From contig NZ_JACOGF010000008.1 in NCBI RefSeq assembly GCF_014284335.1, positions 124,001-188,000 on the forward strand: a DNA stretch of 64,000 bases. Reading direction: 5' to 3'. Source of the stretch: Undibacterium hunanense (GTDB lineage: Bacteria > Pseudomonadota > Gammaproteobacteria > Burkholderiales > Burkholderiaceae_D). Made by a program: the position numbers and the translations under genes. Of this stretch, positions 51,188-61,191 are shown piece after piece. Under the pieces are notes generated by a model. It did not search any database, had not been told where the DNA came from, and was given only the letters and a program-made list of their open reading frames with translations. How positions within the stretch are numbered: the stretch's first letter is position 1; each line of letters opens with the position of its first letter.

Positions 51188-53950
51188 ATGCAGACACACA
51201 CCAGCCAGGATGCTGCCGGCAAAACTCTTTCATCGACAACGACAGAGGGCAAAACGCAAGGCCTGGCATTGAATGACAGCGCAAGCCAGACTACCGATCA
51301 GCGCTCTGAAGCAGGTGCCATGCGGCAATTGCAAAGCCAGGCAAACCACAGCCCAAGGGCATTGCAGTTACAAAGCCTGCAAAAAATGGCCGGGCAAAGC
51401 CCACAGGCAAGCCGGCTCAACACCTTTCAGGCGATGGCCGATGGACATGCAGCACAACGCATGCGACACCAACACCCTGCATTACAACGCCAGACCGCAG
51501 CGTCAGCAGACAATGCCTCTATTGCAAGCAGCGTCCGCCCACCAAAAAACAATGGCCTGCCAGCGCAACTACAGGCCGGTGTGGAAAGCCTGTCCGGCAT
51601 GAGTCTGGATCATGTCCAGGTACACTACAACTCCGACAAACCCGCCCAGTTGCAAGCTCATGCTTATGCCCAGGGCAGCGACATCCACCTGGCACCAGGC
51701 CAGGAAAAACACTTGCCGCATGAAGCCTGGCATGTGGTCCAGCAAGCACAGGGCCGTGTGCGCCCCACCCTGCAAATGAAGCAGGGGGTACCAGTGAATG
51801 ACGATGTCGGGCTGGAACAAGAAGCGGATGTGATGGGCGCCAGAGCCATGTCGGTAGCGGCGGCAAGTGTCACGGCACAGCGACAAGGCCAGCAAACACG
51901 GGGCGTTTATTCGCCGGTACAAAGACAAGGCGTAGCGCAGTTGGTGGCAGTGGCACAGCTCACCATCAAAGACAATATTCTTGCACTTGGCAAAGGTTAT
52001 AGCGGCCCAGAAGCTGAGAATTTGAAAACCATTGCAGGTAGTTGGTCGACTGCATTCCCCATGGCGGAAAAGATGGAGATCGCTTTTTTCAGGAAAATAA
52101 ATGCGACGCATTATGATCGGCTGATAAAAATGCAGATTTTGCAGCAACTGGATGAGGCAAATTACGACCATTTACTGGACTTTGTTGGAAACGATGCAGC
52201 GAAATTAGGCAAGTTGGTAAAAAAGGAGGCGGGAACCAGCCTAGTCAGGCGCATGGTAGGTGAACAGGCGCTGCCCTTGCGAACGATGGTCTTGGGCATG
52301 TCTGACAATGCGGGTTTAAAAGATATAGGAAAGCTTGGCTATATCTGTGAACACTATCCGAAATTCCTCGCCATTACCGATGCAGAAAAGACCCGGGCAG
52401 CACCACAATTGCAAGTTGTAATTACCGGTCTGGGCACGATATCTGCGGCCATGCTGGCTATATTGGAAACTGCTGCACCGACGTTTGATCAGTTGAAAAC
52501 GATGGTTCCAAGACTCACCAAAACGTCCGGGATGGCAGCCATACTGGCCACTTACCTCAACTTCCGCGCGATTGCAGTAGCCCAGGTAATTGACGATACG
52601 GTCAAGCTACAAAAAGTCATTACCTGGTTATCCGATAATCCTGGCCTGTTTGGCATACTGGAAACCGTCAATCCCAATTTTGAAGCTTTGCAGGGGTTCA
52701 TGACAACAATCACCAAAACTTCAGGATTGAAAGACATACTTGCAACTTACCCTAAATTCCGTGCCATTGCGCTAGCTCAACTCAGCGTCGCACCAGCCGC
52801 ACTACAAAACGTAATTACCTGGTTAACCAGCAATCCTGACCTGTTTGGCATACTGGAAACCGCCAATCCCAATTTTGGGGCTTTGCAGGGGTTCATGGCA
52901 ACACTCACCAAAACTTCAGGATTGACAGACATACTTGCAACTTACCCTAAATTCCGTGCCATTGCGCTAGCTCAACTGGCAGGTGCATCGGCCCAGTTGC
53001 AAACCGTAATTACCTGGTTGACAGACAACAAAGGCCTGCTTGGTATTCTGGAAACGGCAGACCCCAGCTTTGCAGATCTGCAGAGCTTGATGCCGACGAT
53101 AACGAAAACGTCAGGTTTACCCGCCATTCTTAAAAGCTACCCTAACTTCCGTGCCATTGCATTAGCGCAATTGATAGGCGCACCGGCGTTGCTACAAAAA
53201 GTAATCACATGGTTGACAGGAAAAGATGCTGCGGTCCTCGGTGTATTGGAAACTGCCAACCCCAGCTTTGTGGCCCTGCAGGCCATGGTGCCAGCGCTTA
53301 CCAAGCTGACTTTACTTCCTAACATTTTGACGAAGTATGCCAATTTCAAGCCTATTGCAGTGGCCGAGATCGTGGCAGCACCTGTCTTGTTGCAAACAGT
53401 CATTACCCACCTTGGCTCACGTAAAGACCTTGTCCTGACCTGGCTGCATACCAATAACCCGAATTTCGCTGTTTTAGAGGTGTTGGCTGATAAAAAACCA
53501 GATGACACTTTGCTGGGCATGCTGGTTAACTTTGCAAAAGAAGCAGCACCAGGCAACAATGACTACGAAGCAATTGGTACACAAAGCAATGGATACCGCA
53601 TCGGCCATTTTGCTATGGGCCATACGCTGCGCGGCATGCTGGCAGAGCCTGCCCTGGATACCCCCACAAAAACATTATGGCCTGCTGCAACCACGCTGGC
53701 GGAGATACGTGGGGTGTGTTTGAATTTTGACCAGAATAATACGACCATACTTAATGCAAGGGAGGGCTTTACCTATACACCAACGGTAGCACCAAACAAT
53801 CTGATTGTTGCTAACAAAAACAACATCCAAGGCAACCGCAACAAATTCGACCAACTATATCCTCGCAGCGGTACCCTTATTACAGAGGAACAGGCCGACA
53901 CACTGTCCGAAATCAACGCAGCAAAAGCAGACTGGACCGCCCTCCCATAA
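51188..53950 (+). CDS. large DUF4157 protein with 65-aa repeats, candidate effector
   Basis: 920 aa. N-terminal shared segment (RQLQSQANHSPRALQLQSLQ, then KMAGQSPQASRLNTFQAMA), DUF4157 at about 117-225 with HEAWH (178-182) and EQEAD. Residues about 380-770 are six units of a 65-aa helical repeat (KTSGLxxILATYPxFRAIA, QxVITWLTxNxxLxGILETA). The last 150 residues (from NDYEAIGTQSNGYRIGHFAM) look like a separate globular domain, not recognised. The ribosome site is weak. The architecture is packaging segment, DUF4157, repeats, then a C-terminal, presumably toxic, domain. Confidence 0.75.
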   Translation: MQTHTSQDAAGKTLSSTTTEGKTQGLALNDSASQTTDQRSEAGAMRQLQSQANHSPRALQLQSLQKMAGQSPQASRLNTFQAMADGHAAQRMRHQHPALQRQTAASADNASIASSVRPPKNNGLPAQLQAGVESLSGMSLDHVQVHYNSDKPAQLQAHAYAQGSDIHLAPGQEKHLPHEAWHVVQQAQGRVRPTLQMKQGVPVNDDVGLEQEADVMGARAMSVAAASVTAQRQGQQTRGVYSPVQRQGVAQLVAVAQLTIKDNILALGKGYSGPEAENLKTIAGSWSTAFPMAEKMEIAFFRKINATHYDRLIKMQILQQLDEANYDHLLDFVGNDAAKLGKLVKKEAGTSLVRRMVGEQALPLRTMVLGMSDNAGLKDIGKLGYICEHYPKFLAITDAEKTRAAPQLQVVITGLGTISAAMLAILETAAPTFDQLKTMVPRLTKTSGMAAILATYLNFRAIAVAQVIDDTVKLQKVITWLSDNPGLFGILETVNPNFEALQGFMTTITKTSGLKDILATYPKFRAIALAQLSVAPAALQNVITWLTSNPDLFGILETANPNFGALQGFMATLTKTSGLTDILATYPKFRAIALAQLAGASAQLQTVITWLTDNKGLLGILETADPSFADLQSLMPTITKTSGLPAILKSYPNFRAIALAQLIGAPALLQKVITWLTGKDAAVLGVLETANPSFVALQAMVPALTKLTLLPNILTKYANFKPIAVAEIVAAPVLLQTVITHLGSRKDLVLTWLHTNNPNFAVLEVLADKKPDDTLLGMLVNFAKEAAPGNNDYEAIGTQSNGYRIGHFAMGHTLRGMLAEPALDTPTKTLWPAATTLAEIRGVCLNFDQNNTTILNAREGFTYTPTVAPNNLIVANKNNIQGNRNKFDQLYPRSGTLITEEQADTLSEINAAKADWTALP
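52300..53490 (+). repeat. 195-bp tandem repeats in the large DUF4157 gene
   Basis: Anchors at 52516, 52711, 52906, 53101 and about 53297 are exactly 195 bp apart (one degenerate unit before and a diverged one at the end). Units starting at 52711 and 52906 are almost identical over at least 70 bp, so the array expanded recently and could vary in copy number. Confidence 0.85.
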
Positions 53951-54118
53951 CCCCAGCTTATAGGCTATGTATGCATTTGGCGACGTTCTTGCCAGGCATG
54001 TGCATATTTACAGATGCTTACCAAAAATTGACGCAATATAGAGAAATTCGATTGTCAGCCCCGTCTGCATTCGATAGTATTCGTGCAACTAAAGACCTCT
54101 GCGCAAAAGGGAGAATTC

Positions 54119-55723
54119 ATGCGTCGTATTTGGATCGTCACCGGTACTGTTGTTACAGTTGCCGCCGCGGCCGTTGCCTATCAGTTGGGTAAGCACTGGA
54201 AAGACTATAACTACGTGGGCGGCCGCCTGAAGGTGGATATGTCACGCCCTGATGCGCTCATCCGCACCACCAGCCTGTCTAAACTGCCGCGTGATTTACT
54301 GCGGGTGCCCATCGCCAAAGATGTGCTGACCGAAGACCTGGCCTTTTACTACGAACAGAACGAAGACCGCATGGGCCTCAACGGTGCCATCAAGCGCATT
54401 GCCTATGAGCATGATCTTGACTGGCAAGACAAGCTGTATGCCAGCATTTTTAATGAACCGGCAGAAGTCGCCTTCTGGCGCGACGGCAAAGGCGCGCTGC
54501 GTCATTATGCAGTCGTCATGCGGCGCGGCGTGTTCACCAAGGCGCTGGAAGAAGCTGCCAAGGTGGCGCTGAAAGATGGTCAGTTGAAAAAAGCCGGTGA
54601 CATCAGCACCAGCAATGGCAATGCACTGGTATTGGCGCTGGAAGTTAACCCGCGCCGCACCCTGTTGCTGATCAGCCAGGGTGATCGCATGGTGGTCTTG
54701 TCTGACCCTGGCCTGCTGTTTGATGACAGCAACAGTATAGTGAAAGAAGCCCGTGCCGCCGTCAGCAACTGGCTGGAACATGATGGTGCCCTGGCCAAGC
54801 AGTTTGACCTGGACAATATTGCACCAGCAGTGGCCCCCACTGCTGGCCAACCTGCCGACACCGCCAGACACACGCTGGCCATTGGTGCCCCCACCATGGC
54901 GCTGGGGTATGGCGCTTTTGTGTCGGGCTTTAAGGGTATGCGTTTCGATTTTGGCGGCGACTGGTCCACCTCGGTATGGCTGGATTCGAACAAGCTGACA
55001 TCCGCCCAATTGCTGGACCCTGCACTGTGGACGGCGGCCCCGGCCAACCCCAGCGCCTGCGTGGTGATGCCGGTTGACTGGGCGATGGTGAACAAGGTAT
55101 TGAAAGAAGCATCGGCCAAGCCAAATTTGCCTGAACAGGCGCTGGCCAGCCTGTCTGGCCCCGGCCTGGCCTGCTGGTACCGTGAATCGAATCTGTATTC
55201 GCCGGTGTTTATTGCCAAGCTGCCGGCCAATACGGCCAACCGCGACACCACCTTGCAAGCCATGGCCACCTGGGCCATCGCAACCGGTGAACAGGCTGCA
55301 CCTGGCAAGGGCAAAACCAAAGCCAAACCAGATCAAAAATTCTGGCGCAATGCCAACAGCAAGGCAACGCTGGCGGCCAGTGCCGATTTTGTGGTGTTTT
55401 CGCCGGACGGTGGCCTGGTTGAAAAAGTGATCGATACCATCGCCCGCAGCAACCCAAGCGTAGCTGATCAAAACCCTGGCACACAAAGCACGCTGGGCAT
55501 GATTACCCCTCGCCCTTTGTCTGAAATGGCGCAGCGTGAAGTATATGCAGCACTCAGCGGTCCGGATGATGCGAATTTCCTGGATGCGGCCAAGACCCAT
55601 TTGCCAGCACGCATGAAGGCCCTGGCCAGTTACCCGCCTATCCGTCTGGAACTGAGCAAAACCCAGACCAGCGGCAAAGCCTGGCATAAAGTCGATTGGA
55701 TCAGCAAGGAGAAAGCCAATTGA
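54119..55723 (+). CDS. yfaA: DUF2138 protein (YfaA-like)
   Basis: 534 aa from ATG 54119 (AAGGGAG 7 nt upstream). N-terminal signal anchor (IWIVTGTVVTVAAAAVAYQL). The pattern VDMSRPDALIRTTSLSKLPR and DLLRVPIAKDVLTEDLAFYY matches DUF2138 proteins, large periplasmic proteins found beside bacterial macroglobulins (E. coli YfaA). First gene of the yfaA-T-S-Q-P-like operon; the stop overlaps the TTG start of the next gene. The molecular function is not known. Confidence 0.85.
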   Translation: MRRIWIVTGTVVTVAAAAVAYQLGKHWKDYNYVGGRLKVDMSRPDALIRTTSLSKLPRDLLRVPIAKDVLTEDLAFYYEQNEDRMGLNGAIKRIAYEHDLDWQDKLYASIFNEPAEVAFWRDGKGALRHYAVVMRRGVFTKALEEAAKVALKDGQLKKAGDISTSNGNALVLALEVNPRRTLLLISQGDRMVVLSDPGLLFDDSNSIVKEARAAVSNWLEHDGALAKQFDLDNIAPAVAPTAGQPADTARHTLAIGAPTMALGYGAFVSGFKGMRFDFGGDWSTSVWLDSNKLTSAQLLDPALWTAAPANPSACVVMPVDWAMVNKVLKEASAKPNLPEQALASLSGPGLACWYRESNLYSPVFIAKLPANTANRDTTLQAMATWAIATGEQAAPGKGKTKAKPDQKFWRNANSKATLAASADFVVFSPDGGLVEKVIDTIARSNPSVADQNPGTQSTLGMITPRPLSEMAQREVYAALSGPDDANFLDAAKTHLPARMKALASYPPIRLELSKTQTSGKAWHKVDWISKEKAN

Positions 55724-56493
55724 ACCGCCGACAAGTCTTGCACACCCTGGCCTTGAAGGGCATGCTGGCCAGCAGCGCCGCATTAGGCGCACTGGGCTGG
55801 CAACGGCTGGCGCTGGCGCAAAAGGTGACGGCACCCGCTGTACCTTTGCCGCTGCCTGCAACATTGCCGACAGCCAGCAACAGCAAAGCGGCCAGCCCGG
55901 CTTCGCCATCAGTGAGCAGCACATCGATAGCACTGACACCGGCGCAATCGCGCAGTTTCAGGGCCTGGATGACACGCATCATCGCCGCCCAGTTGACGGC
56001 AGGCCCCACCCCGCGCTGGCAACAGCGTGACTGTGTGGGCCTGGTGCGTTTTGCCGTGGCCGAATCGCTGCGCGAGCATGATGAAAAATGGAAGCGTGCC
56101 AACGGCATGCTGGGCACCGCCCTGCCGCCAGAAATCGAACTCGACAAAGGTACCCAGTCGGTGCGCCATCAGTGGCGGCTGGCCGATGGTTCGGTGTCGG
56201 CCTATGTCAGCGCAATAGAAATGGTGCAGGAGAATGCCCGTTTTCGTGGCAAGGACTGCAATCTGGCCGCCCCCGGTGACCTGCTGTTTTATGATCAGGG
56301 CGATGCCCAGCATCTGATGGTGTGGATGAATTCTTACATTGCCTATCATACCGGCACCGTCACGCCCGCCGACAATGGCTTGCGCGCCGTCAAGCTGCGC
56401 GACTTGCAAGCCTGGCGCGATACGCGCTGGCACCCTACCCAAGATAATCCCAATTTTGCTGGCGTGTATCGCCTCAATTTCTTGTCCGCCTGA
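55720..56493 (+). CDS. yfaT: DUF1175 protein (YfaT-like)
   Basis: 257 aa starting at TTG 55720, which overlaps the preceding TGA and has AGGAG 8 nt upstream; an in-frame TTG 24 bp earlier lies before the ribosome site. Twin-arginine-like signal (NRRQVLHTLALKGMLASSAA). The DUF1175 core contains QRDCVGLVRFAVAE, with a Cys followed later by HLMVWMN, reminiscent of NlpC/P60-type Cys/His enzymes (inference). Partner of the macroglobulin gene that starts 10 bp downstream. Confidence 0.85.
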   Translation: MNRRQVLHTLALKGMLASSAALGALGWQRLALAQKVTAPAVPLPLPATLPTASNSKAASPASPSVSSTSIALTPAQSRSFRAWMTRIIAAQLTAGPTPRWQQRDCVGLVRFAVAESLREHDEKWKRANGMLGTALPPEIELDKGTQSVRHQWRLADGSVSAYVSAIEMVQENARFRGKDCNLAAPGDLLFYDQGDAQHLMVWMNSYIAYHTGTVTPADNGLRAVKLRDLQAWRDTRWHPTQDNPNFAGVYRLNFLSA

Positions 56494-56502
56494 AAGCGCC
56501 CA

Positions 56503-59500
56503 ATGAAAGCCAAACTCAATCAATCACGCTATTTCACCTTCCTGACAGCGCTGTGCGCCCTGTTGCTCTTCATGCCTGCAATAGCGCAGGATGGCGGCAG
56601 TGGTTCATCATTCTTTTTGCTCAGTGATGCCGCCTACGGCTCTGCCGACAATGCCACCGTGCGACTGGAGGCGCAAGACATGGGCCAGATCGGCGAATAC
56701 GGCGGTGTGGATGTCTATGTCTATAAGGTCAAAGACCCGCTGGACTTTTTGAAGGCGCAAAAAAACCTGCACCGCATTGACAGCCAGGGCAATTACAAAG
56801 GCAAGGGCATCGCTGATGCGCTGGCACGTACCTGGGACAGCTGGTGGATGGCATCGCGCCGCATGTGGCGCAGCCTGTTTTCTGCCGACGCCAGAAAAGC
56901 CGTGACCACGCAAGTGCCAGAAGTGCGCCTGCACCCGCTGGTCAAAGCCCCGACACCACAGCAACTGAACCCGCTGTACCAGCCGCTGAAGGCACATACC
57001 CTGGTCGACAGCTTCCGTTACCCTGTGCACGTGGCCCAGCCCATACAGCCACCCAAAGGCGTCAAGCTTGATGGCAGCAGCAGTGAATTTATCGCTTCGC
57101 CCAAAGGCAATGTCCTGATACCACTGGGTAAAAAAGAACCTGGCCTGTACCTGGTGGAAGCCATGGTCGGCAGCTATCGTGCTGTGACGCTGGTGTTTGT
57201 GTCTGATTCCATCGCTGTCACCAAAGTATCCAGCAAACAGATGCTGGTATGGGTGGCAGACCGCCGTAGCAGCCAGCCAGTGGCAGATGCCAAAACCGTA
57301 TGGACCGATGGTGCTGGTATCTTAAGCACAGGTAACACTGACGCCAGCGGTATCGCCAATTTTGAGCGCGATGCGCCAGAAAAAACCTATGTCTATGGTG
57401 AAGACAGCAAAGGCGGCGTCTTTGTTGCAGAAAACTATTACTACGACAGCGAAATCTATAACACCAAGCTGTATGCCGTCACTGACCGCCCCCTGTATCG
57501 CCCCGGCGAAACCGTGTATGTGAAGTTTTTGGGCCGTACCTTTGTATCAGCCCGTGAATCCACCCCCATCACCGCAGGTGAATTGAAGTTGCAGGTATTT
57601 GATGCGAATGGCTTCCCGGTCGCTGCCCAGACCCTGCAAATGACACCGCAATCGGGGGGAGATACCGTATTCCAGTTGCCAGACAATGCAGTGGCTGGCG
57701 GTTATGAATTGCGCTTCAGCTACAAGGGCAATAACTACGGTGCAGCCTTCCGCGTGGCTGAATACCAGAAGCCGCACTTTGAAATCAATGTCTTGCCCGG
57801 TAAAAAAGATTACAAAACCAATGAAGCCATCAGCGGCAAGCTGCAACTGGTCTACCCCGACGGCAAACCCGTGGTCAATGCCAAGGCTGACCTGACCGTG
57901 CGCGCCCAGCGCCTGACCATCGTTGAAGGTGATTTAGGTTATGCAGGCCAGTTCCCGGTTCAGTTGAGCAACACAGTACTGACCACCGACAGCAACGGCT
58001 TTGTCGATTTTAAACTGCCAGCAGCGACTGAACCCAGCCGCTATGTCTTGTCAGTACTGGCAACGGATGGTGCTGCCTACCGCGTGCGTGCCACCAAAGA
58101 AATTCTGGTGGAACGTGGTGCCGGTACCTATAGCCTGAAGGCCGAACGCGCCTTTTCTGCCGTTGGTGAAAACATGAACTTTGCCATGACTGCCCTGCCA
58201 GTACCCGGCAATGTGGTCAGCACCCTCAGCGCCCCGGCAACATGGGATTGGGTCAGACTCGAAAACCAGAAAAAATCCAGCGGCAAGCTTGCCAACGGCA
58301 ACAAGCTGACTCTGGCCTTTCCTGAACCTGGTACCTATACCCTGTCTGTGCGTGACGCTGCCGGCAATATCCTTGGTGCGACTTCGCATTACGTCAGCGG
58401 TGCCGGCGTCGCTGCGCCACAGGGCTCGATAGAAATGGTGTTTGACAAAACCAGCTACAAACCAGGTGAAACGGCCAGTGCACTGATCACCTTCCCGCAG
58501 CAGATTGACCAGGCCCTGTTCACGCTGGAGCGTGACAAGGTAGAAAAAACTGCCTTGATGAATAATGGCAACTCGAATGCAAGTGGCTGGCTCACTGCCA
58601 AGCGTTTGTCACCAATGCAGTGGAAGGTAGAAATACCGGTGCAGGAAACTTATGGCCCCAACATCACCCTGTCTGTGGTGTATGTGAAAGGTGCCGATTA
58701 TGTATTCCAGAACCTGGGCTTGAAAGTGGAACAGCCACGCATCAATGTCGCCGTCAAAGCCGACAAGGCCGTGTATGCGCCGGGTGACAAAGTCACGCTG
58801 GATCTGACTGCCATGGTCGCTGGCCAGCCAGCAGGTGGCAGCCAGTTGACCGTGGGTGTGGTGGATGAAATGATCTACGTGCTGCAGCCAGAAATTGCAC
58901 CGGACATTTCTGACTTTTTCTATCACCCGCGTCGCAACAATGTACGTACCTCTGCCAGCCTGAGCTTTATCGCCTATGACCTGGCGGTGCCACCATCCAA
59001 ACTGGCCTTGCCGGCAAACGGGCAAACCCATGACCGCGCCATCAAGGTTTTGGAAAGACCGCGTCGTGAAGACAAGGACACCGCCCTGTGGCAGCCAAAC
59101 GTCACCACCGACGCCACTGGCCGCGCCCGCCTGAGCTTCACCATGCCTGATTCGCTGACGCGCTGGCGCATTACCGTGCGTGCCACGGCAGCCAGCGGTA
59201 ACGTGGGACAAAACATTGCCTATGTGCGTTCCGACAAAGATTTTTATGTGAAATGGACCAGCCCGAACTGGATGCGCGTGCAGGATGCACCTAACGCCAG
59301 CGTTGCCATCTTCAATCAAGGTAACCAGGATGCAAGCGCCAGCCTCAGTGTCACAGGTTCTGGCGTCAACAAACAGGAAAACCTGAAGTTGAAGCCCGGC
59401 GCCAATTTTGTATCGCTGCCGCTGAAAGCCAATGGTCTCGACAACAAGATAGACCTGTCGCTGGCTGTTGGCGGCAAAACGGTCGATGCACTGAATGTAC

Positions 59501-61191
59501 CGCTGAAGATTATCCCTGTGCACTGGCTCAGCCAGCGTTCAGTCAGCGTGCCGGTCACCGGCAAGGAAACCATACTGAAACTGCCAGCGGACGCCAGTAA
59601 CCTGCAATTGCAATTTGCAGACAGCGCCAATGCCCAGTTCCGTCGTTTGATGGATGACCTGATCGACTACCCGTTTGGCTGTGTCGAGCAAACATCCAGC
59701 CGTCTGATCCCGTACAGCCTGGCCTTGCAGGCCACGCTGCCCAGCGAAGAAAAACTGACGGCACAACTGACGCAACGCCTGTACAGCTACCGCTTCCGCC
59801 TTGCGCAAATGGCTGGCCCCAACGCCACCTTTGGCTGGTGGAGCGTACCAGAAAAAGATGGCGATGCTCTCCTGACCACCTATGCCTACTATGCTGACTG
59901 GCATGCCAGCCGCGCGCTGAAACTGGCGTTGCCAGACGGCCATTTTGATCGCCTGACCGAAGTCTATCGCAAAGACGGTGTCAATCAGCCAGCATGGCAA
60001 CGCGCCCTGATGCTGTACTGGATGCAGGACATGGGCTTGCCGGTACGTTCACTGGCCGAAGCATTGAGTGAAGAACTGGGCAACAAGGCAGCATCAGCCA
60101 AACCGGCTGCTATAACTCCACGCTCAGGCATGAGCAGCATGATCTTTGCCAACAGGGATGATGACGTACAAAACGCCATGAGCACCCTGCTGGCCGCCTA
60201 TGTGGTACAGCAAAGCAAAGGCACGCTGACAGCCGCCACCAGCGCGGCCCTGCCGGATGCTGCTACCCGCGTGCATCAGGCTGACCTGCCTTTGGGTGAA
60301 GCCCTGCTGATTTTGACCGGCAAACGCCCGGCCAATGAAAGCGCAGCAGTACTTGAACGCGTACGGGCTGAATACCCAACCATAGACCGTGCATTGGCCC
60401 TGTTGTGGACTTACCGCGCCATGGGTGGCGGTACTGCCGGCAAATCTGGTGCCAATGACCCACTGTTGCGCAACAACATGGCCAAGGTGGAACTGGAAGC
60501 AGGCTGGCAGGCAAGAGAAACCATCACCGGCCAGAATGTATTCCGCTGGAATGTCACTGCCGCCACACCGGCACCAGGCGTCATCAAAATGACATCGACC
60601 CCAAGTGCCGGCATGATAGCAATCGCCCAGTTTGACAGCCGCGAGCCAGAAAAATCCAGCCTGCCGGTGAAACTGGAACGCCGTCTGTACCGTCTGGTGC
60701 CAGAAGCCCTTCCTACGCCTAGCGCTGCCAGTAAGCCTGCAGCCAACTCCGCCGGTGCTGTAGCGCAGCCCGTGCCTGGCAAAGCTGGCTTCAAGCTCGA
60801 ATTATTGGGCGATGGAGCCGCACTGAAGACCGATGAAGTGTATCTGGATGAAGTCGTGCTGACCCGCACATCCGGCCCGACACTGAACTTTGGCATCGTT
60901 GAAGTGCCGCTGCCACCGGGCACAACGGCTGACCGCTCTACCTGGGGCATCAGCGTTCGCTTCCCTGGCGGCAAAGATATGGAAGCGATGGAACGTGCAC
61001 GTTATGAGCAGACACCACGCGGCTATGCCGTGCCGGTAGATGCACTGGCGAATGAAGTCGTGGTGCGCCACCTGGTCAGGGCTGCGCAGACCGGCAAGTT
61101 TGCCCTGCCGCCTGCCCGTTACTACCGCATGTACCAGCCAGACCAGAAAGCCTTTGAGGACAAGCCACGTGCGATTATGGAAATTCGCTGA
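56503..61191 (+). CDS. yfaS: bacterial alpha-2-macroglobulin with thioester (YfaS-like)
   Basis: 1562 aa, Sec signal (FLTALCALLLFMPAIAQ). MG-type beta domains (TDRPLYRPGETVYVKFLGRT is the signature of MG2), the A2M domain (RLSFTMPDSLTRWRITVRAT) and the thioester motif GCVEQ at 1059-1063 (Cys1060, Gln1063) followed by the alpha-alpha barrel. It traps proteases or guards the periplasm together with peptidoglycan enzymes. No lipobox Cys in the signal, so it is soluble or periplasmic rather than a lipoprotein like E. coli YfhM. Its last 23 bp overlap the next gene. Confidence 0.92.
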   Translation: MKAKLNQSRYFTFLTALCALLLFMPAIAQDGGSGSSFFLLSDAAYGSADNATVRLEAQDMGQIGEYGGVDVYVYKVKDPLDFLKAQKNLHRIDSQGNYKGKGIADALARTWDSWWMASRRMWRSLFSADARKAVTTQVPEVRLHPLVKAPTPQQLNPLYQPLKAHTLVDSFRYPVHVAQPIQPPKGVKLDGSSSEFIASPKGNVLIPLGKKEPGLYLVEAMVGSYRAVTLVFVSDSIAVTKVSSKQMLVWVADRRSSQPVADAKTVWTDGAGILSTGNTDASGIANFERDAPEKTYVYGEDSKGGVFVAENYYYDSEIYNTKLYAVTDRPLYRPGETVYVKFLGRTFVSARESTPITAGELKLQVFDANGFPVAAQTLQMTPQSGGDTVFQLPDNAVAGGYELRFSYKGNNYGAAFRVAEYQKPHFEINVLPGKKDYKTNEAISGKLQLVYPDGKPVVNAKADLTVRAQRLTIVEGDLGYAGQFPVQLSNTVLTTDSNGFVDFKLPAATEPSRYVLSVLATDGAAYRVRATKEILVERGAGTYSLKAERAFSAVGENMNFAMTALPVPGNVVSTLSAPATWDWVRLENQKKSSGKLANGNKLTLAFPEPGTYTLSVRDAAGNILGATSHYVSGAGVAAPQGSIEMVFDKTSYKPGETASALITFPQQIDQALFTLERDKVEKTALMNNGNSNASGWLTAKRLSPMQWKVEIPVQETYGPNITLSVVYVKGADYVFQNLGLKVEQPRINVAVKADKAVYAPGDKVTLDLTAMVAGQPAGGSQLTVGVVDEMIYVLQPEIAPDISDFFYHPRRNNVRTSASLSFIAYDLAVPPSKLALPANGQTHDRAIKVLERPRREDKDTALWQPNVTTDATGRARLSFTMPDSLTRWRITVRATAASGNVGQNIAYVRSDKDFYVKWTSPNWMRVQDAPNASVAIFNQGNQDASASLSVTGSGVNKQENLKLKPGANFVSLPLKANGLDNKIDLSLAVGGKTVDALNVPLKIIPVHWLSQRSVSVPVTGKETILKLPADASNLQLQFADSANAQFRRLMDDLIDYPFGCVEQTSSRLIPYSLALQATLPSEEKLTAQLTQRLYSYRFRLAQMAGPNATFGWWSVPEKDGDALLTTYAYYADWHASRALKLALPDGHFDRLTEVYRKDGVNQPAWQRALMLYWMQDMGLPVRSLAEALSEELGNKAASAKPAAITPRSGMSSMIFANRDDDVQNAMSTLLAAYVVQQSKGTLTAATSAALPDAATRVHQADLPLGEALLILTGKRPANESAAVLERVRAEYPTIDRALALLWTYRAMGGGTAGKSGANDPLLRNNMAKVELEAGWQARETITGQNVFRWNVTAATPAPGVIKMTSTPSAGMIAIAQFDSREPEKSSLPVKLERRLYRLVPEALPTPSAASKPAANSAGAVAQPVPGKAGFKLELLGDGAALKTDEVYLDEVVLTRTSGPTLNFGIVEVPLPPGTTADRSTWGISVRFPGGKDMEAMERARYEQTPRGYAVPVDALANEVVVRHLVRAAQTGKFALPPARYYRMYQPDQKAFEDKPRAIMEIR

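Noticed and set aside
54296..55939. 547-codon open frame on the minus strand opposite the DUF2138 gene
   Set aside because: The plus strand encodes a recognisable family with a ribosome site and fits the operon; the minus frame is His/Gln/Arg-rich and looks like nothing known. It is a shadow of high-GC coding DNA.
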